This document shows, one piece after another, positions 11,336 through 19,960 of a stretch of 49,023 bases of DNA. Within the stretch, counting starts at the first letter, position 1; every line of letters begins with the position of its first letter. A program made the position numbers and the translations under genes. Location of the stretch: the NCBI GenBank assembly GCA_900540045.1, contig UQEF01000008.1:1-49023 (forward strand). Direction: 5' to 3'. Under the pieces are notes generated by a model. It saw only the letters and a list, made by a program, of their open reading frames with translations, was not told the origin of the DNA and ran no database searches. The DNA is from an uncultured Eubacteriales bacterium (GTDB lineage Bacteria > Bacillota > Clostridia > Christensenellales > Aristaeellaceae).

Positions 11336-12079
11336 ATGCGTTGGAAACAGAACGATTCGTCGCCTGCGGGAGGAAACCGCCGCAGGCGGCTGATCGCAGC
11401 CGCGGGACTGACCGCCTTTGTGCTGGCGATGGCGGCAATCTGCCTCATGGCAGGCAAACCGATGCTCACCCTCCTGTCGGACCCGGATCGCTTCCGTGAC
11501 TGGGTGGACGAGCGGGGATTGTGGGGCAGGGCGGCCTTTGTGGGCATGATGTCCTTGCAGATTATCGCGGCCATGATTCCCGGCGAGCCGCTGGAGATTG
11601 CTGCAGGATATGCCTTTGGCGCGGCGGAAGGCACGGCGCTGTGCCTGCTGGGCGCGCTGCTGGGTGGGACGGCGGTCTTTCTGGGGGTCCGCCGCTTTGG
11701 CCGCCTGGCGGTAGAGGCGTTTTTTCCACCGGAGAAAATCGACGCCCTGCCGCTCCTGCGAAACGGACGCAGGCTGGAGGGATGGCTGTTTGTTGTGTTT
11801 TTGTTCCCCGGAACGCCCAAGGACCTGCTTACCTACTGTGCGGGGCTGACGCATATGCGCCTGGGCAAATGGCTGGCCATCTCCGTGGCAGGACGCATCC
11901 CTTCGGTGCTCACCTCCACCATCGGGGGCGACGCGCTGGGCGCGGGCAGCTACGGCTTTGCCGCGCTGGTGTTTGGCGCGACGCTCCTGCTTTGCGGGGC
12001 GGGCCTTGTGGTATACCGCCGCATGAGCGGCCGGGAAAAGGGAGGAAAGAAGCATGCCCCGTCTTATGATCGTGGATGA
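11336..12079 (+). CDS. TVP38/TMEM64 (DedA-superfamily) membrane protein
   Basis: A 247-residue polytopic membrane protein of the VTT/SNARE-associated family. The family is linked to lipid scrambling or transport and envelope homeostasis. A basic N-terminus precedes a first helix. The family core includes a re-entrant loop with MIPGEPLEIAAGYAFG, then GALLGGTAVFLGVRRFG and the second half-loop FLFPGTPKDLLTYCAGLT. The latter is the hallmark F-x-P-x-x-P/T-x-D motif. The ATG at 11336 follows GCGGGGG at 7 bases; an ATG at 11330 is too close to it. The gene overlaps the response regulator by 26 bases, so it is translationally coupled to a two-component system and is likely part of the same envelope response. 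Confidence 0.88.
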   Translation: MRWKQNDSSPAGGNRRRRLIAAAGLTAFVLAMAAICLMAGKPMLTLLSDPDRFRDWVDERGLWGRAAFVGMMSLQIIAAMIPGEPLEIAAGYAFGAAEGTALCLLGALLGGTAVFLGVRRFGRLAVEAFFPPEKIDALPLLRNGRRLEGWLFVVFLFPGTPKDLLTYCAGLTHMRLGKWLAISVAGRIPSVLTSTIGGDALGAGSYGFAALVFGATLLLCGAGLVVYRRMSGREKGGKKHAPSYDRG

Positions 12080-12725
12080 CGAGCCGGAAATCACCGCCAT
12101 GCTCAAGCGCTATTTCGTGCGGGAGGGCTACGAGACGGTGACGGCGCTCACCGGAGCGGAGGCGCTAAGGAAGCTCTGCTGTGCGCCGGATATGGTTCTG
12201 CTGGATGTGAACCTGCCGGATATGGACGGCTTTGCGGTATGTCGCGCTCTGCGGGAGCATCTGGACTGCCCCGTTCTGTTTTTGACCGCCCGCGTGGAGG
12301 ATGCCGACAAGCTCAGCGGCTTTGCCAGCGGCGGGGATGACTACGTGCTCAAGCCCTTCTCCATCGATGAACTGGGCGCGCGCGTGGCGGCGCACCTGCG
12401 GCGGGAAACCCGGCGCGCCCGTGCCGCCGTGGTGCGCATGGACGGCGGGCTGGCCATCAATTACACGGACCGAACCGTGACCTTTGAGGGGAAGCCGCTC
12501 GCCTTTGCGAAAAAGGAATTTGACATCATTGAGCTCCTCAGCCAGAATCCCGGCCAGGTCTTTGACAAGGAGCGCATCTACGAGCGGGTATGGGGGCTGG
12601 ACGGTACGGGCGACGCCTCGCTGGTAGCCGAGCGCGTGCGCCGCATCCGGGCGGGGCTGGCCGCGGCGGGCGCCAAGCCCTATATTCAGACCGTGTGGGG
12701 GTGCGGCTATAAATGGGTCGAGTGA
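12054..12725 (+). CDS. OmpR/PhoB-family response regulator
   Basis: A DNA-binding response regulator of 223 residues. The receiver domain (about 1-115) has the acidic pair DDE, the phosphoacceptor Asp51 in LLDVNLPDMDG, a T/S switch in FLTARVED and the conserved Lys in LKPFS. The C-terminal winged-helix (about 130-223) ends with the typical IQTVWGCGYKW (usual RTVRGVGYxF). Its start lies inside the end of the TVP38 gene behind GGGAGGA, and its end overlaps the kinase start by 13 bases. It should be the output of the kinase that follows. Its targets are unknown; autoregulation of this operon is the simplest guess. Confidence 0.95.
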   Translation: MPRLMIVDDEPEITAMLKRYFVREGYETVTALTGAEALRKLCCAPDMVLLDVNLPDMDGFAVCRALREHLDCPVLFLTARVEDADKLSGFASGGDDYVLKPFSIDELGARVAAHLRRETRRARAAVVRMDGGLAINYTDRTVTFEGKPLAFAKKEFDIIELLSQNPGQVFDKERIYERVWGLDGTGDASLVAERVRRIRAGLAAAGAKPYIQTVWGCGYKWVE

Positions 12726-14038
12726 GGCAAGAGCGGAAAAGATTCCGGGACTGGTCGCTTCGGCCGGCCTTTTGGGCGTATACGCTGGTGGCCTTTGGAC
12801 TGGCGACGCTGGTCTGCGCGCTGTGCGTCACCGGCCTTGAAAACCTGCGCATGCACAGCTATGCCAGGGATTATTGGGACGGGTACCGCGAATATGAAAT
12901 CCCGGCGGGCGGCAGCTACGAGATGTGGGCGGATGAGGACGGCATGCACTACCGTATCCTTGACGCCGGGGGCGCGGAGGTGGCGCTGGCCGAGGGCGAC
13001 GGGGTGACCGCGCGCGTGACGCTGGGCTATATGGGCGAGACGGCCGGGGATGAGGGCGGCACGGAGCCCAACCTGATCGCGGTGGTCCCGCTGATGGACG
13101 AGCAACAGCGCACGATGAGCGTGCTGCTCACCGCCGCGTCCATCCTGTGTTTTCCTCTCTGCTATGGCGGCGGGGCGGCGCTGTGCGCGGCTCTGTTCTA
13201 CCGCAAAAAGCTCAAGGGGCCCATCGCGCTTCTGGATATGGCCTCGCGCAAGATTGCCGAAAAGGACCTGGACTTTGCCATCCACTGGGACCGGCGGGAC
13301 GAGATGGGCGCACTGTGCGCCTCCTTTGAGGAAATGCGCCGGGCTCTTTGGGAAAACAACCGCGTGATGTGGCGGCAGATGGAGGAGCGCAAGCGCCTCA
13401 ACGCCGCCTTTGCCCATGATCTGCGCACGCCGCTGACGGTGCTGCGCGGCTATGCGGGCATGCTGCTGCACGATCTTTCCGAGGGCGCGGACCCTGCGGA
13501 GATGGCGCAGGAGGTAGGTGTGATGGACGCGCAGGTGCGCCGTCTGGAGGACTATGCGCAGGCCATGAGCAGCCTGCAGCGGCTGGAGGACCAGCCGGTC
13601 AGGCGCGTCTGGGTGCGTTTTGACGATTTGCGCACCCAGATGGAAAGCGAGATGACCGTCTTGCTTAAGGACAGGCAGGCCGTGCTCGACGCGCCCCGCG
13701 AGGGGGGAGCGGAGCTGGATGCGGAGCGGGTGATGCAGGTGTTTGACAATCTTTTATCCAATGCGGCACGTTTCGCCCAGAGCCGGGTGGAGGCGTCGCT
13801 CGCCTGGAACGGGAGTACGCTGGTCCTCTCTGTCAGGGACGACGGTCCCGGCTTTACGCCGGAAGGACTCCGGCGCGGCGCCGAGCCCTTCTACCGCGGT
13901 GACGGCCCCGACAAGCAGGGACATCTGGGACTGGGCCTGAACATCTGCCGCGTGCTGTGCGAGGCCTGCGGCGGCGGGCTGGAGATTGCCAACGCGCACG
14001 GGGGCGGCGCCAGGGTGCGGGCATGGTTTGGCGCGTAA
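12713..14038 (+). CDS. Membrane sensor histidine kinase
   Basis: A 441-residue sensor kinase partnered with the regulator upstream. The first transmembrane helix (around 22-45) is followed by a roughly 90-residue extracytoplasmic sensor rich in acidic and Gly residues. A second helix (around 140-162) leads into a HAMP linker (LKGPIALLDMASRKIAEKDL). The HisKA dimerisation helix has the phosphorylated His235 in AFAHDLRTPLTVLRG, and the HATPase_c domain has the N-box DNLLSNAARF, G1 DDGPGF and G2 GLGLNICR. The start ATG lies within the last codons of the regulator, so the two are produced together. The signal is unknown. The link with the TVP38 protein suggests an envelope or antimicrobial stress cue. 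Confidence 0.94.
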   Translation: MGRVRQERKRFRDWSLRPAFWAYTLVAFGLATLVCALCVTGLENLRMHSYARDYWDGYREYEIPAGGSYEMWADEDGMHYRILDAGGAEVALAEGDGVTARVTLGYMGETAGDEGGTEPNLIAVVPLMDEQQRTMSVLLTAASILCFPLCYGGGAALCAALFYRKKLKGPIALLDMASRKIAEKDLDFAIHWDRRDEMGALCASFEEMRRALWENNRVMWRQMEERKRLNAAFAHDLRTPLTVLRGYAGMLLHDLSEGADPAEMAQEVGVMDAQVRRLEDYAQAMSSLQRLEDQPVRRVWVRFDDLRTQMESEMTVLLKDRQAVLDAPREGGAELDAERVMQVFDNLLSNAARFAQSRVEASLAWNGSTLVLSVRDDGPGFTPEGLRRGAEPFYRGDGPDKQGHLGLGLNICRVLCEACGGGLEIANAHGGGARVRAWFGA

Positions 14039-14135
14039 AGCGCTTTTTTGTCACTTTCGCAGGAAAAAAGGGCCGCCGCCGCGAACCTTCTTACCCGGAT
14101 TTGTCGCAATGACCGATACGGGAGAGAATGTGCCT

Positions 14136-14744
14136 ATGGGAATGACGGTTTATTTTCTGCGCCATGGACAAACGGCCTGGAACGCCGAAAAGCGCTTGCA
14201 GGGACAGACGAACATACCGCTCAACGATGAGGGCCGCCGGCAGGCGCGCGAGGCGGGGGGCAGGTTGCCCGCCATCGGCGTGTGCCTGACCAGTCCGCTG
14301 CAGCGCGCGCGGGAGACGGCACTGCTGGCGCTGGGGGGCGAGGGCACGCCCATACGCGACGAACTGCTGCTCGTCGAACAGGGATACGGGGTGGCGGAGG
14401 GCAGCAGGCAGACCGCAGCCTATGACGACCCTCAGAACCCCATGTATTACTACGGCCGTGCGCCTCAGGACTACCGCCCGCCGGAGGGCGGAGAGAGCTT
14501 TGAGGCGCTGTGCCTGCGTGCGCGCGTGTTTTTGAGCCGCTGTCTGCTGCCCCTGGAGGGACAGTATGATACGGTGCTGGTAACGGCGCATGGCGCGCTG
14601 CTGTGCGCGATTTTCCGGGAATTGCTGGGCACGCCGATGGCGGATTTCTGGCAAAACCTCCTGCCGCACGGAGGCATGCGCGTCATGACGGTGGAAAACG
14701 GCTGTTGCCGCCTGCTGGAGGCGCCGCCGAGCGTGCGCCCCTGA
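14136..14744 (+). CDS. Histidine phosphatase family protein (phosphoglycerate mutase-like)
   Basis: A 202-residue member of the histidine phosphatase superfamily, branch 1. The phosphoacceptor motif is FLRHGQTAWN near the N-terminus. Also present are SPLQRARETA (second basic pocket), the acid/general base around VEQGYGVAEG, and the second catalytic His in VTAHGALLCA. The ATG at 14136 follows GGGAGAGA at 8-9 bases. Possible functions are broad-specificity phosphatase, cobalamin-pathway CobC-like phosphatase or a fructose-2,6-bisphosphatase-like enzyme. The sequence does not separate these and no cobalamin genes are nearby. The gene sits between the histidine kinase and topB, 13 bases before the latter. 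Confidence 0.88.
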   Translation: MGMTVYFLRHGQTAWNAEKRLQGQTNIPLNDEGRRQAREAGGRLPAIGVCLTSPLQRARETALLALGGEGTPIRDELLLVEQGYGVAEGSRQTAAYDDPQNPMYYYGRAPQDYRPPEGGESFEALCLRARVFLSRCLLPLEGQYDTVLVTAHGALLCAIFRELLGTPMADFWQNLLPHGGMRVMTVENGCCRLLEAPPSVRP

Positions 14745-14757
14745 GGAGGCCCGAACT

Positions 14758-16857
14758 GTGGATGAGATCCTTGTGGTGGCGGAAAAGCCCTCCGTGGCGC
14801 GGGATATCGCGCGGGTGCTGGGCGCGTCCGCGCGCGGAGAGGGACGCCTGACAGGCGGGGGCTACGTGGTCACGTGGGCCATCGGCCATCTGGTGGCGCT
14901 CAAGGAGCCGGAGGAACTGGATGAGCGCTACAGACGCTGGCGGGCGGAGGACCTGCCCATTTTGCCCGAGCGTATGCAGCTTAAGGTATTGCCCAAGACC
15001 CGCGCACAGTTTTCCGTGGTCAAAAAGCTCATGAACAGCCGCGGGATCCGCTCCATCATCTGCGCGACGGACTCCGGGCGCGAGGGGGAGCTCATCTTCC
15101 GCTACATCTATGAAATGGCGGGCTGCCAAAAGCCCGTGGACCGCCTGTGGATTTCCTCCATGACGGACGAGGCCATCCGGGCGGGCTTTGCCGCGCTGAG
15201 GCCCGCAAGCCGCTACGACGCCCTGTACCAGAGCGCGCGCTGCCGTTCCGAGGCCGACTGGCTGGTGGGCATGAACGCCAGCCGCGCGTTTACGCTGCGC
15301 TACGGGGCGCTGCTTTCCGTGGGCCGGGTGCAGACGCCCACGCTGGCCATGCTGGTCACCCGCCGGCTGGAGATCGACCGCTTTGTTCCCCAGCCGTACT
15401 GGACCGTGCAGGCGGATTTCGGGGATTATCAGGGCGTGTGGTTTGATCCCTCGCGCGAGGATGGCAAGCGCATCCCCAGCGAGGCGGCGGCGCGCGCCAT
15501 CGCGGACAAGGTGCGGGGCAAACCCGCGCGGGTGACGGGCGTGAAGGCCGAGGAAAAGCGCGAGCTCGCGCCCCAGCTCTACGACCTGACCACCCTGCAG
15601 CGCGAGGCCAGCAGCCAGCTGGGCTTTTCGGCGGAGCGCACGCTCAAAACCGCGCAAAGCCTCTATGAGAAACGCAAGCTCATCACCTATCCGCGCACCG
15701 ACAGCCGCTACCTGTCCCACGACATGGGCGGCTCGGTGGAAAAAGCGCTCAAAAACCTGCCGGAAAGCTATGCCGCGCTCTCCGCGCCCGTGCTGGCCGG
15801 GCCCATTCCCCGCATCAAGCGCGTCTTTGACGATACGAAACTGACCGACCATCACGCCATCATCCCCACGGGCCGCCGGGCCGATCCGCAGGCGCTGTCG
15901 CCGGATGAGGCCAAATTGTTTGACCTGATCGCCCGCCGGCTGATCGCGGCGTTTTACCCGCCCTGCCGCTATCAGGCGGTGCGCGTGGTGACGGAAAGCG
16001 AGGGCGAGCGGTTTGCATCCACGGGCACAACGGTGCTGGAGGAGGGCTTCCGCGCCGTGTACCGCGATATCAGGCGCGATCAGCAGGAGGACGCGCCCCT
16101 GCCGCAGCTGCATGAGGGCGATGCGCGCACGGTCAGGGGCGCGCGCGTCAAAAGCGACAAGACCAAGCCGCCCAAGGAGCACACCGACGCTTCGCTCCTG
16201 GCCCAGATGGAGCATGCGGGCCGCGTTATCGAGGACGAGGCCCTGCGCGAGCAGATGAAGGGCTGCTCTTTGGGCACGCCCGCCACGCGCGCGGCCATCA
16301 TCGAGCGGCTGATCGACGTGGGCTACGCACGCCGCAAGGGCCGGCAGATTCTGGCCACGGAGAAGGGCGTGCGGCTGATTGAGGCCGTGCCGCCGGAGAT
16401 CGCCTCGCCGGAGACGACGGGGCGCTGGGAGCAGGCGCTGGAGAACATCGCACAGGGCGGGGGCGACTGCGACCGCTTCATGGCGGGCATCCGCCGCCTG
16501 GCGGCATTTCTGACGGACTATGCGGCGAAGTCCGCGCCGGAGGCGGCCTTTGAGAAGGAGGAGCGCCGGGGCAAGGGCCGAAAGCGCGCGGCGGCCAGGT
16601 CGCTGGGAATTCCCTGCCCGGCATGCGGCAAGGGACAGGTTGTGGAGAATGCGAAGGCTTTCGGCTGCTCGCGCTGGCGCGAGGGCTGCCGCTTCACCCT
16701 GTGGAAAAACGCCGTATCGGGCGCGGGCGGGCCGGAGCTGAACGCCAAAATCGTGACCGCTCTGCTCAAGGCCCCGGACGGGGACCTGCGCGGCTCCACG
16801 GGCACGCTGCACTATCACGAGGGCACGGTGGGCTTTACGCCGAAAGTCACACGATAA
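14758..16857 (+). CDS. topB: DNA topoisomerase III (type IA)
   Basis: A type IA topoisomerase of 699 residues that cuts and passes one DNA strand, resolving replication and recombination intermediates. The GTG start follows GAGGAGG. The Toprim domain opens the protein (LVVAEKPSVARDIARVLG, with the acidic triad in DSGREGELIFRY). The catalytic tyrosine is Tyr311 in KLITYPRTDSRYL. Other family marks are SVGRVQTPTLAMLV, HHAIIPTG and LGTPATRAAIIE. The C-terminus is a zinc-ribbon-like module (CPACGKG and FGCSRWREGC) typical of TopB in Bacillota and not of TopA, which has several four-Cys fingers. It is compact with its neighbours, 13 bases after the phosphatase and 13 before the SGNH gene. Confidence 0.93.
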   Translation: MDEILVVAEKPSVARDIARVLGASARGEGRLTGGGYVVTWAIGHLVALKEPEELDERYRRWRAEDLPILPERMQLKVLPKTRAQFSVVKKLMNSRGIRSIICATDSGREGELIFRYIYEMAGCQKPVDRLWISSMTDEAIRAGFAALRPASRYDALYQSARCRSEADWLVGMNASRAFTLRYGALLSVGRVQTPTLAMLVTRRLEIDRFVPQPYWTVQADFGDYQGVWFDPSREDGKRIPSEAAARAIADKVRGKPARVTGVKAEEKRELAPQLYDLTTLQREASSQLGFSAERTLKTAQSLYEKRKLITYPRTDSRYLSHDMGGSVEKALKNLPESYAALSAPVLAGPIPRIKRVFDDTKLTDHHAIIPTGRRADPQALSPDEAKLFDLIARRLIAAFYPPCRYQAVRVVTESEGERFASTGTTVLEEGFRAVYRDIRRDQQEDAPLPQLHEGDARTVRGARVKSDKTKPPKEHTDASLLAQMEHAGRVIEDEALREQMKGCSLGTPATRAAIIERLIDVGYARRKGRQILATEKGVRLIEAVPPEIASPETTGRWEQALENIAQGGGDCDRFMAGIRRLAAFLTDYAAKSAPEAAFEKEERRGKGRKRAAARSLGIPCPACGKGQVVENAKAFGCSRWREGCRFTLWKNAVSGAGGPELNAKIVTALLKAPDGDLRGSTGTLHYHEGTVGFTPKVTR

Positions 16858-16870
16858 GGAGGAAACGAAG

Positions 16871-17518
16871 ATGCGTCACATTCTGTGCTACGGGGATTCC
16901 AACACCTGGGGCTATACGCCGGGCACCGGGGAGCGCCACGCGCCGGACGTGCGCTGGACGGGGGTGCTCCGGCGGCTGCTGGGCGAGGGCTGGGAGGTGC
17001 TGGAGGAAGGCATGAACGGCCGTACCACCGTGTTTGACAACCCCATGAGCCAGGGACGGAACGGCAGCGCCTACCTGCTGACCTGCCTGGAGACACACAA
17101 GCCGCTCGACCTGGTCATCCTGATGCTGGGCACCAACGACCTGCGCTTCACCGACGCCTGGGGCGCGGCGGAGGGCGCGGCGGCGCTGGTCAAAAAGATC
17201 CGCCTGTACAACCGCATGGAGGAAAGCACCCACATCTTTCCCGGCAAGCCGCGCATCTTGCTGATTGCGCCCATTCTGGTGCGCGCCGACCTGGACAACC
17301 GCGACGTGATCGAGCGCTGGCGCAGTTACCCGCAGAAGTCGCGCGGATTTGCCGCGGCCTATGCCGCCGTGGCGGCGGAACTGGGCGTGGAGTTTCTCGA
17401 CGCCGCGGCCTATGCCGACCCGTCCGCGGTGGACGGTATCCACATGGAGGCGTCGGGCCACGCCGCGCTGGGCGAAGCCGTGGCGCGCAAGGTGCGGGAG
17501 ATTTTCGCGGGCGAGTGA
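16871..17518 (+). CDS. SGNH/GDSL-family hydrolase (arylesterase-like)
   Basis: A 215-residue SGNH hydrolase, probably a cytoplasmic esterase, lipase or deacetylase. It has no signal peptide. Block I is CYGDSNTWGY (nucleophile Ser within GDSN), block III is LGTNDLR with the oxyanion Asn, and block V is DGIHMEASGHAALG with the catalytic Asp and His. The ATG follows AAGGAGGAAACGAAG at normal spacing, 13 bases after topB. A terminator at 17539-17572 closes the transcription unit. The closest biochemical prototypes are arylesterases and carbohydrate acetylesterases; the substrate cannot be named from sequence. Confidence 0.9.
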   Translation: MRHILCYGDSNTWGYTPGTGERHAPDVRWTGVLRRLLGEGWEVLEEGMNGRTTVFDNPMSQGRNGSAYLLTCLETHKPLDLVILMLGTNDLRFTDAWGAAEGAAALVKKIRLYNRMEESTHIFPGKPRILLIAPILVRADLDNRDVIERWRSYPQKSRGFAAAYAAVAAELGVEFLDAAAYADPSAVDGIHMEASGHAALGEAVARKVREIFAGE

Positions 17519-17538
17519 CGGGACAAACAGCGATATGT

Positions 17539-17572
17539 GAAGCGGGGACGGCGTTCCCGCTTCGCATTTTTT
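17539..17572 (+). terminator. Terminator after the SGNH hydrolase
   Basis: Stem GAAGCGGG/CCCGCTTC with a 9-base loop, followed by GCA and six T residues. It lies just upstream of the ylxM-ffh promoter. Confidence 0.85.
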
Positions 17573-17591
17573 GCCTTTCAATCAAAACCCC

Positions 17592-17620
17592 TTGACAGAC
17601 GGCCCGAAATGCGGTATGCT
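17592..17620 (+). promoter_or_regulatory. Promoter of the ylxM-ffh-rpsP-trmD operon
   Basis: A perfect TTGACA (17592-17597), 17 bases, TATGCT (17615-17620), 46 bases before the ylxM GTG start. Confidence 0.8.
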
Positions 17621-17666
17621 GATTCAGCTGTCAAGCCAAAAGGATTGACGGCGGAAGGAGCGGGCC

Positions 17667-18083
17667 GTGAACACGCGGGAAAGCACCCGGCCGGAGCGGC
17701 TGGAAAAGAGCGTTGAGATCGGCACCCTGTGCGCCTTTTACGGCGGGCTGCTGACGCAGCGGCAGCAGGAGATGCTCCGCCTGTACTATGAAGAGGACTT
17801 CTCGCTGGGCGAGATCGCCGAGCAGTTCGGGGTCAGCCGGCAAAACGTGCACGAGCTGATCACCCGCTCGGTGCAAAAGCTGCGCCGCTACGAGGCGGCA
17901 CTGGGCGGCGCCGGCCGCATGGCGGCCACCGTGCGCCAGCTCACCAGAGCGCTTATGCTTCTGGAGGAGGCGCGGGACGGCGATTTGCCCACGGAAACCA
18001 GACAAAGGCTGGACGAGGCCGCCGCTTTGGTGCGGCAGGTCATCGACCGGCAGGAAGGGGAGGAGAGAAGCCATGGCCTTTGA
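17667..18083 (+). CDS. ylxM: YlxM/p13-like DNA-binding protein (UPF0122)
   Basis: A 138-residue helix-turn-helix protein of the YlxM family, which in Bacillota sits immediately before ffh and is thought to modulate the SRP operon or SRP function. The sigma-70 region-4-like HTH is clear (LLTQRQQEMLRLYYEEDFS, then IAEQFGVSRQNVHELITR). The C-terminal third is an amphipathic helix extending beyond the usual family length of about 110 residues. The start is GTG, preceded by GGCGGAAGGAG. The end overlaps the ffh start by 11 bases, so translation is coupled. Confidence 0.92.
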   Translation: MNTRESTRPERLEKSVEIGTLCAFYGGLLTQRQQEMLRLYYEEDFSLGEIAEQFGVSRQNVHELITRSVQKLRRYEAALGGAGRMAATVRQLTRALMLLEEARDGDLPTETRQRLDEAAALVRQVIDRQEGEERSHGL

Positions 18084-19395
18084 GGGACTCAGTCAGAAGC
18101 TGTCCTCGGCGCTCTCCAAGCTGACGGGACGCGGCAAGCTGACGGAGCAGGCCGTCCGCGAGGGCATGCGCGAGGTGCGCATGGCGCTTTTGGAGGCCGA
18201 CGTCAACTACCTGGTCGTCAAGGACTTCTGCAAGCGGGTCACGGAGCGCTGTGTGGGCCAGCAGGTGCTGGACAGCCTTTCGCCCGCCCAGCAGGTCATC
18301 AAGATCGTCAACGAGGAAATGACCGCCCTGATGGGCACGGAAAACGCGCGGCTGACCTGGTCGTCCAGCGTGCCCACCATCTATATGCTCTGCGGCCTGC
18401 AGGGCGCAGGCAAGACCACCATGGCCGCCAAGCTGGCCAACTACCTGCAAAAGACGGGCAAAAAGCCCCTCCTGGCCGCGTGCGATATCTACCGCCCCGC
18501 CGCCATCAAACAGCTGCAGGTGGTGGGACAGCAGGTGAACGTGCCGGTCTATGAGCACGGCACGCAGGACCCGGTCAAGACGGCGCTGGAGGCCGTTGAG
18601 CACGCGCGCAGCTACGGCCGCGACGTGCTGATCATCGATACCGCGGGCCGCCTGCACATCGACACGGAGCTCATGGAGGAGCTTCGCCGCATCAAGGCGG
18701 CCGTCAAGCCCCAGGAGATCCTCTTCGTGGTGGACGCCATGACCGGCCAGGACGCGGTCAACGTGGCCAAAACCTTCGATACGGAGCTGGGCATCGACGG
18801 CGTAATCCTCACCAAGCTCGACGGCGACACCCGCGGCGGCGCGGCCCTGTCCATCCGGGCCGTGGTGGGCAAGCCCATCAAGTTCTCCGGCACGGGCGAG
18901 AAGCTCTCCGACATCGAGCCCTTCCACCCCGACCGCATGGCCAGCCGCATTCTGGGCATGGGCGACGTGATGACGCTCATCGAAAAGGCGCAGGAGGCCT
19001 TTGACGGCGACGAGGCCGAAAAGCTGGTCAAGAGGGGTTCGCGCGACCAGCTCACCCTGGAGGACTTTCTTAGCCAGATGCAGCAGATGAAAAAGATGGG
19101 CGGGCTGCAAAGCATGCTGAGCATGCTGCCGGGCGTGGGCAACAAGCTGGCCAACGTCGAAATCGACGAGAACGCCATGAAAAAGCCCGAAGCCATCATC
19201 CGCAGCATGACCCCGCGCGAACGCCGGAATCCCGGCATCCTCAACGCCAGCCGCCGCAAGCGCATCGCGGCGGGCAGCGGCACCACCGTGCAGGATGTCA
19301 ACGCCCTCATCCGCCAGTTTGAGCAGGCCAAGGGCATGATGAAGCAGATGATGAACGCCCGCGGCAAACGCGGCCGCATGCGCCTGCCGTTCTGA
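18073..19395 (+). CDS. ffh: Signal recognition particle protein Ffh (SRP54)
   Basis: The GTPase that binds 4.5S/6S RNA and signal sequences of nascent membrane proteins and delivers ribosomes to FtsY. It has 440 residues. The N domain is a four-helix bundle. The G domain has P-loop GLQGAGKTTMAAKLA, insertion-box region CDIYRPAAIKQL, G3 DTAGRLHID and G4 TKLDGDTRGG. The Met-rich M domain ends with MTPRERRNPGILNASRRKRIAAGSG-type sequence (RNA-binding helix-turn-helix) and MMKQMMN. It follows ylxM with overlap and precedes rpsP by 71 bases, the usual order in Bacillota. Confidence 0.98.
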   Translation: MAFEGLSQKLSSALSKLTGRGKLTEQAVREGMREVRMALLEADVNYLVVKDFCKRVTERCVGQQVLDSLSPAQQVIKIVNEEMTALMGTENARLTWSSSVPTIYMLCGLQGAGKTTMAAKLANYLQKTGKKPLLAACDIYRPAAIKQLQVVGQQVNVPVYEHGTQDPVKTALEAVEHARSYGRDVLIIDTAGRLHIDTELMEELRRIKAAVKPQEILFVVDAMTGQDAVNVAKTFDTELGIDGVILTKLDGDTRGGAALSIRAVVGKPIKFSGTGEKLSDIEPFHPDRMASRILGMGDVMTLIEKAQEAFDGDEAEKLVKRGSRDQLTLEDFLSQMQQMKKMGGLQSMLSMLPGVGNKLANVEIDENAMKKPEAIIRSMTPRERRNPGILNASRRKRIAAGSGTTVQDVNALIRQFEQAKGMMKQMMNARGKRGRMRLPF

Positions 19396-19466
19396 ACCGG
19401 CCTGACATCACCCTCGCGTGATTTCAGATACAAACCAATGCAACCGATATAGGGAGGAAACAAACC

Positions 19467-19715
19467 ATGTCTGTGAAAATTCGTCTGAAGAGAATGGGTA
19501 TGAAGAAAAAGCCGTTCTACCGTGTGGTTGTGGCTGACGAGCGCAGCCCCCGCGACGGCCGCTTCATCGAGGAAATCGGCTATTATGATCCCATGACCGA
19601 GCCCGCTACCGTCAAGATCGACGTGGAGAGCGCCAAGCAGTGGCTCAAGAACGGCGCGCAGCCCACCGACACGGCCCGCGTGCTGCTCAAGAAGAGCGGC
19701 GTGATCGAGGGCTGA
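19467..19715 (+). CDS. rpsP: 30S ribosomal protein S16
   Basis: Small-subunit protein bS16, 82 residues, needed for 30S assembly. The N-terminus ([29 protein letters not shown]) and the motif [10 protein letters not shown] are diagnostic. A strong AGGGAGGAAAC precedes the ATG, consistent with high expression. The khpA start follows four bases after the stop. Confidence 0.98.
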   Translation: MSVKIRLKRMGMKKKPFYRVVVADERSPRDGRFIEEIGYYDPMTEPATVKIDVESAKQWLKNGAQPTDTARVLLKKSGVIEG

Positions 19716-19719
19716 GCGG

Positions 19720-19947
19720 ATGAAAGAGCTCGTTGCATACGTGGCGCGGTCGCTGGTGGACAACAAGGACGCCGTGACCGTTGAGGAGACCGTCGGACCC
19801 GAGGCCACGATCCTTGAGCTGCATGTCGCGCCCGAGGACATGGGCAAGGTCATCGGCAAGCAGGGGCGCATCGCCAAGGCGATCCGCGCCGTCGTGCGCG
19901 CTGCGACCGCCAAGGACCAAAAGCCCGTATTTGTCGAGATTCAGTGA
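19720..19947 (+). CDS. khpA: KH-domain RNA-binding protein KhpA (YlqC)
   Basis: A 75-residue single KH-domain protein. KhpA pairs with KhpB/EloR in Gram-positive bacteria and affects cell elongation and RNA regulation. The type II KH core contains the GxxG loop in MGKVIGKQGRIAKAIRAVVRA. Gene order rpsP-khpA-rimM-trmD is standard for Bacillota. A long hairpin (19961-19999) follows the stop and separates it from rimM. Confidence 0.95.
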   Translation: MKELVAYVARSLVDNKDAVTVEETVGPEATILELHVAPEDMGKVIGKQGRIAKAIRAVVRAATAKDQKPVFVEIQ

Positions 19948-19960
19948 TCTTTTGAAACGC

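Noticed and set aside
8741..12106. An open frame of more than 1,100 codons on the minus strand spanning the tRNA and the M13 peptidase gene
   Set aside because: It runs across a tRNA, a terminator and two genes on the other strand, has no binding site and shows no recognisable domain.
14031..14049. Small hairpin GCGC-GTAAA-GCGC followed by six T residues after the histidine kinase
   Set aside because: A four-base-pair stem is too weak to call a terminator confidently.
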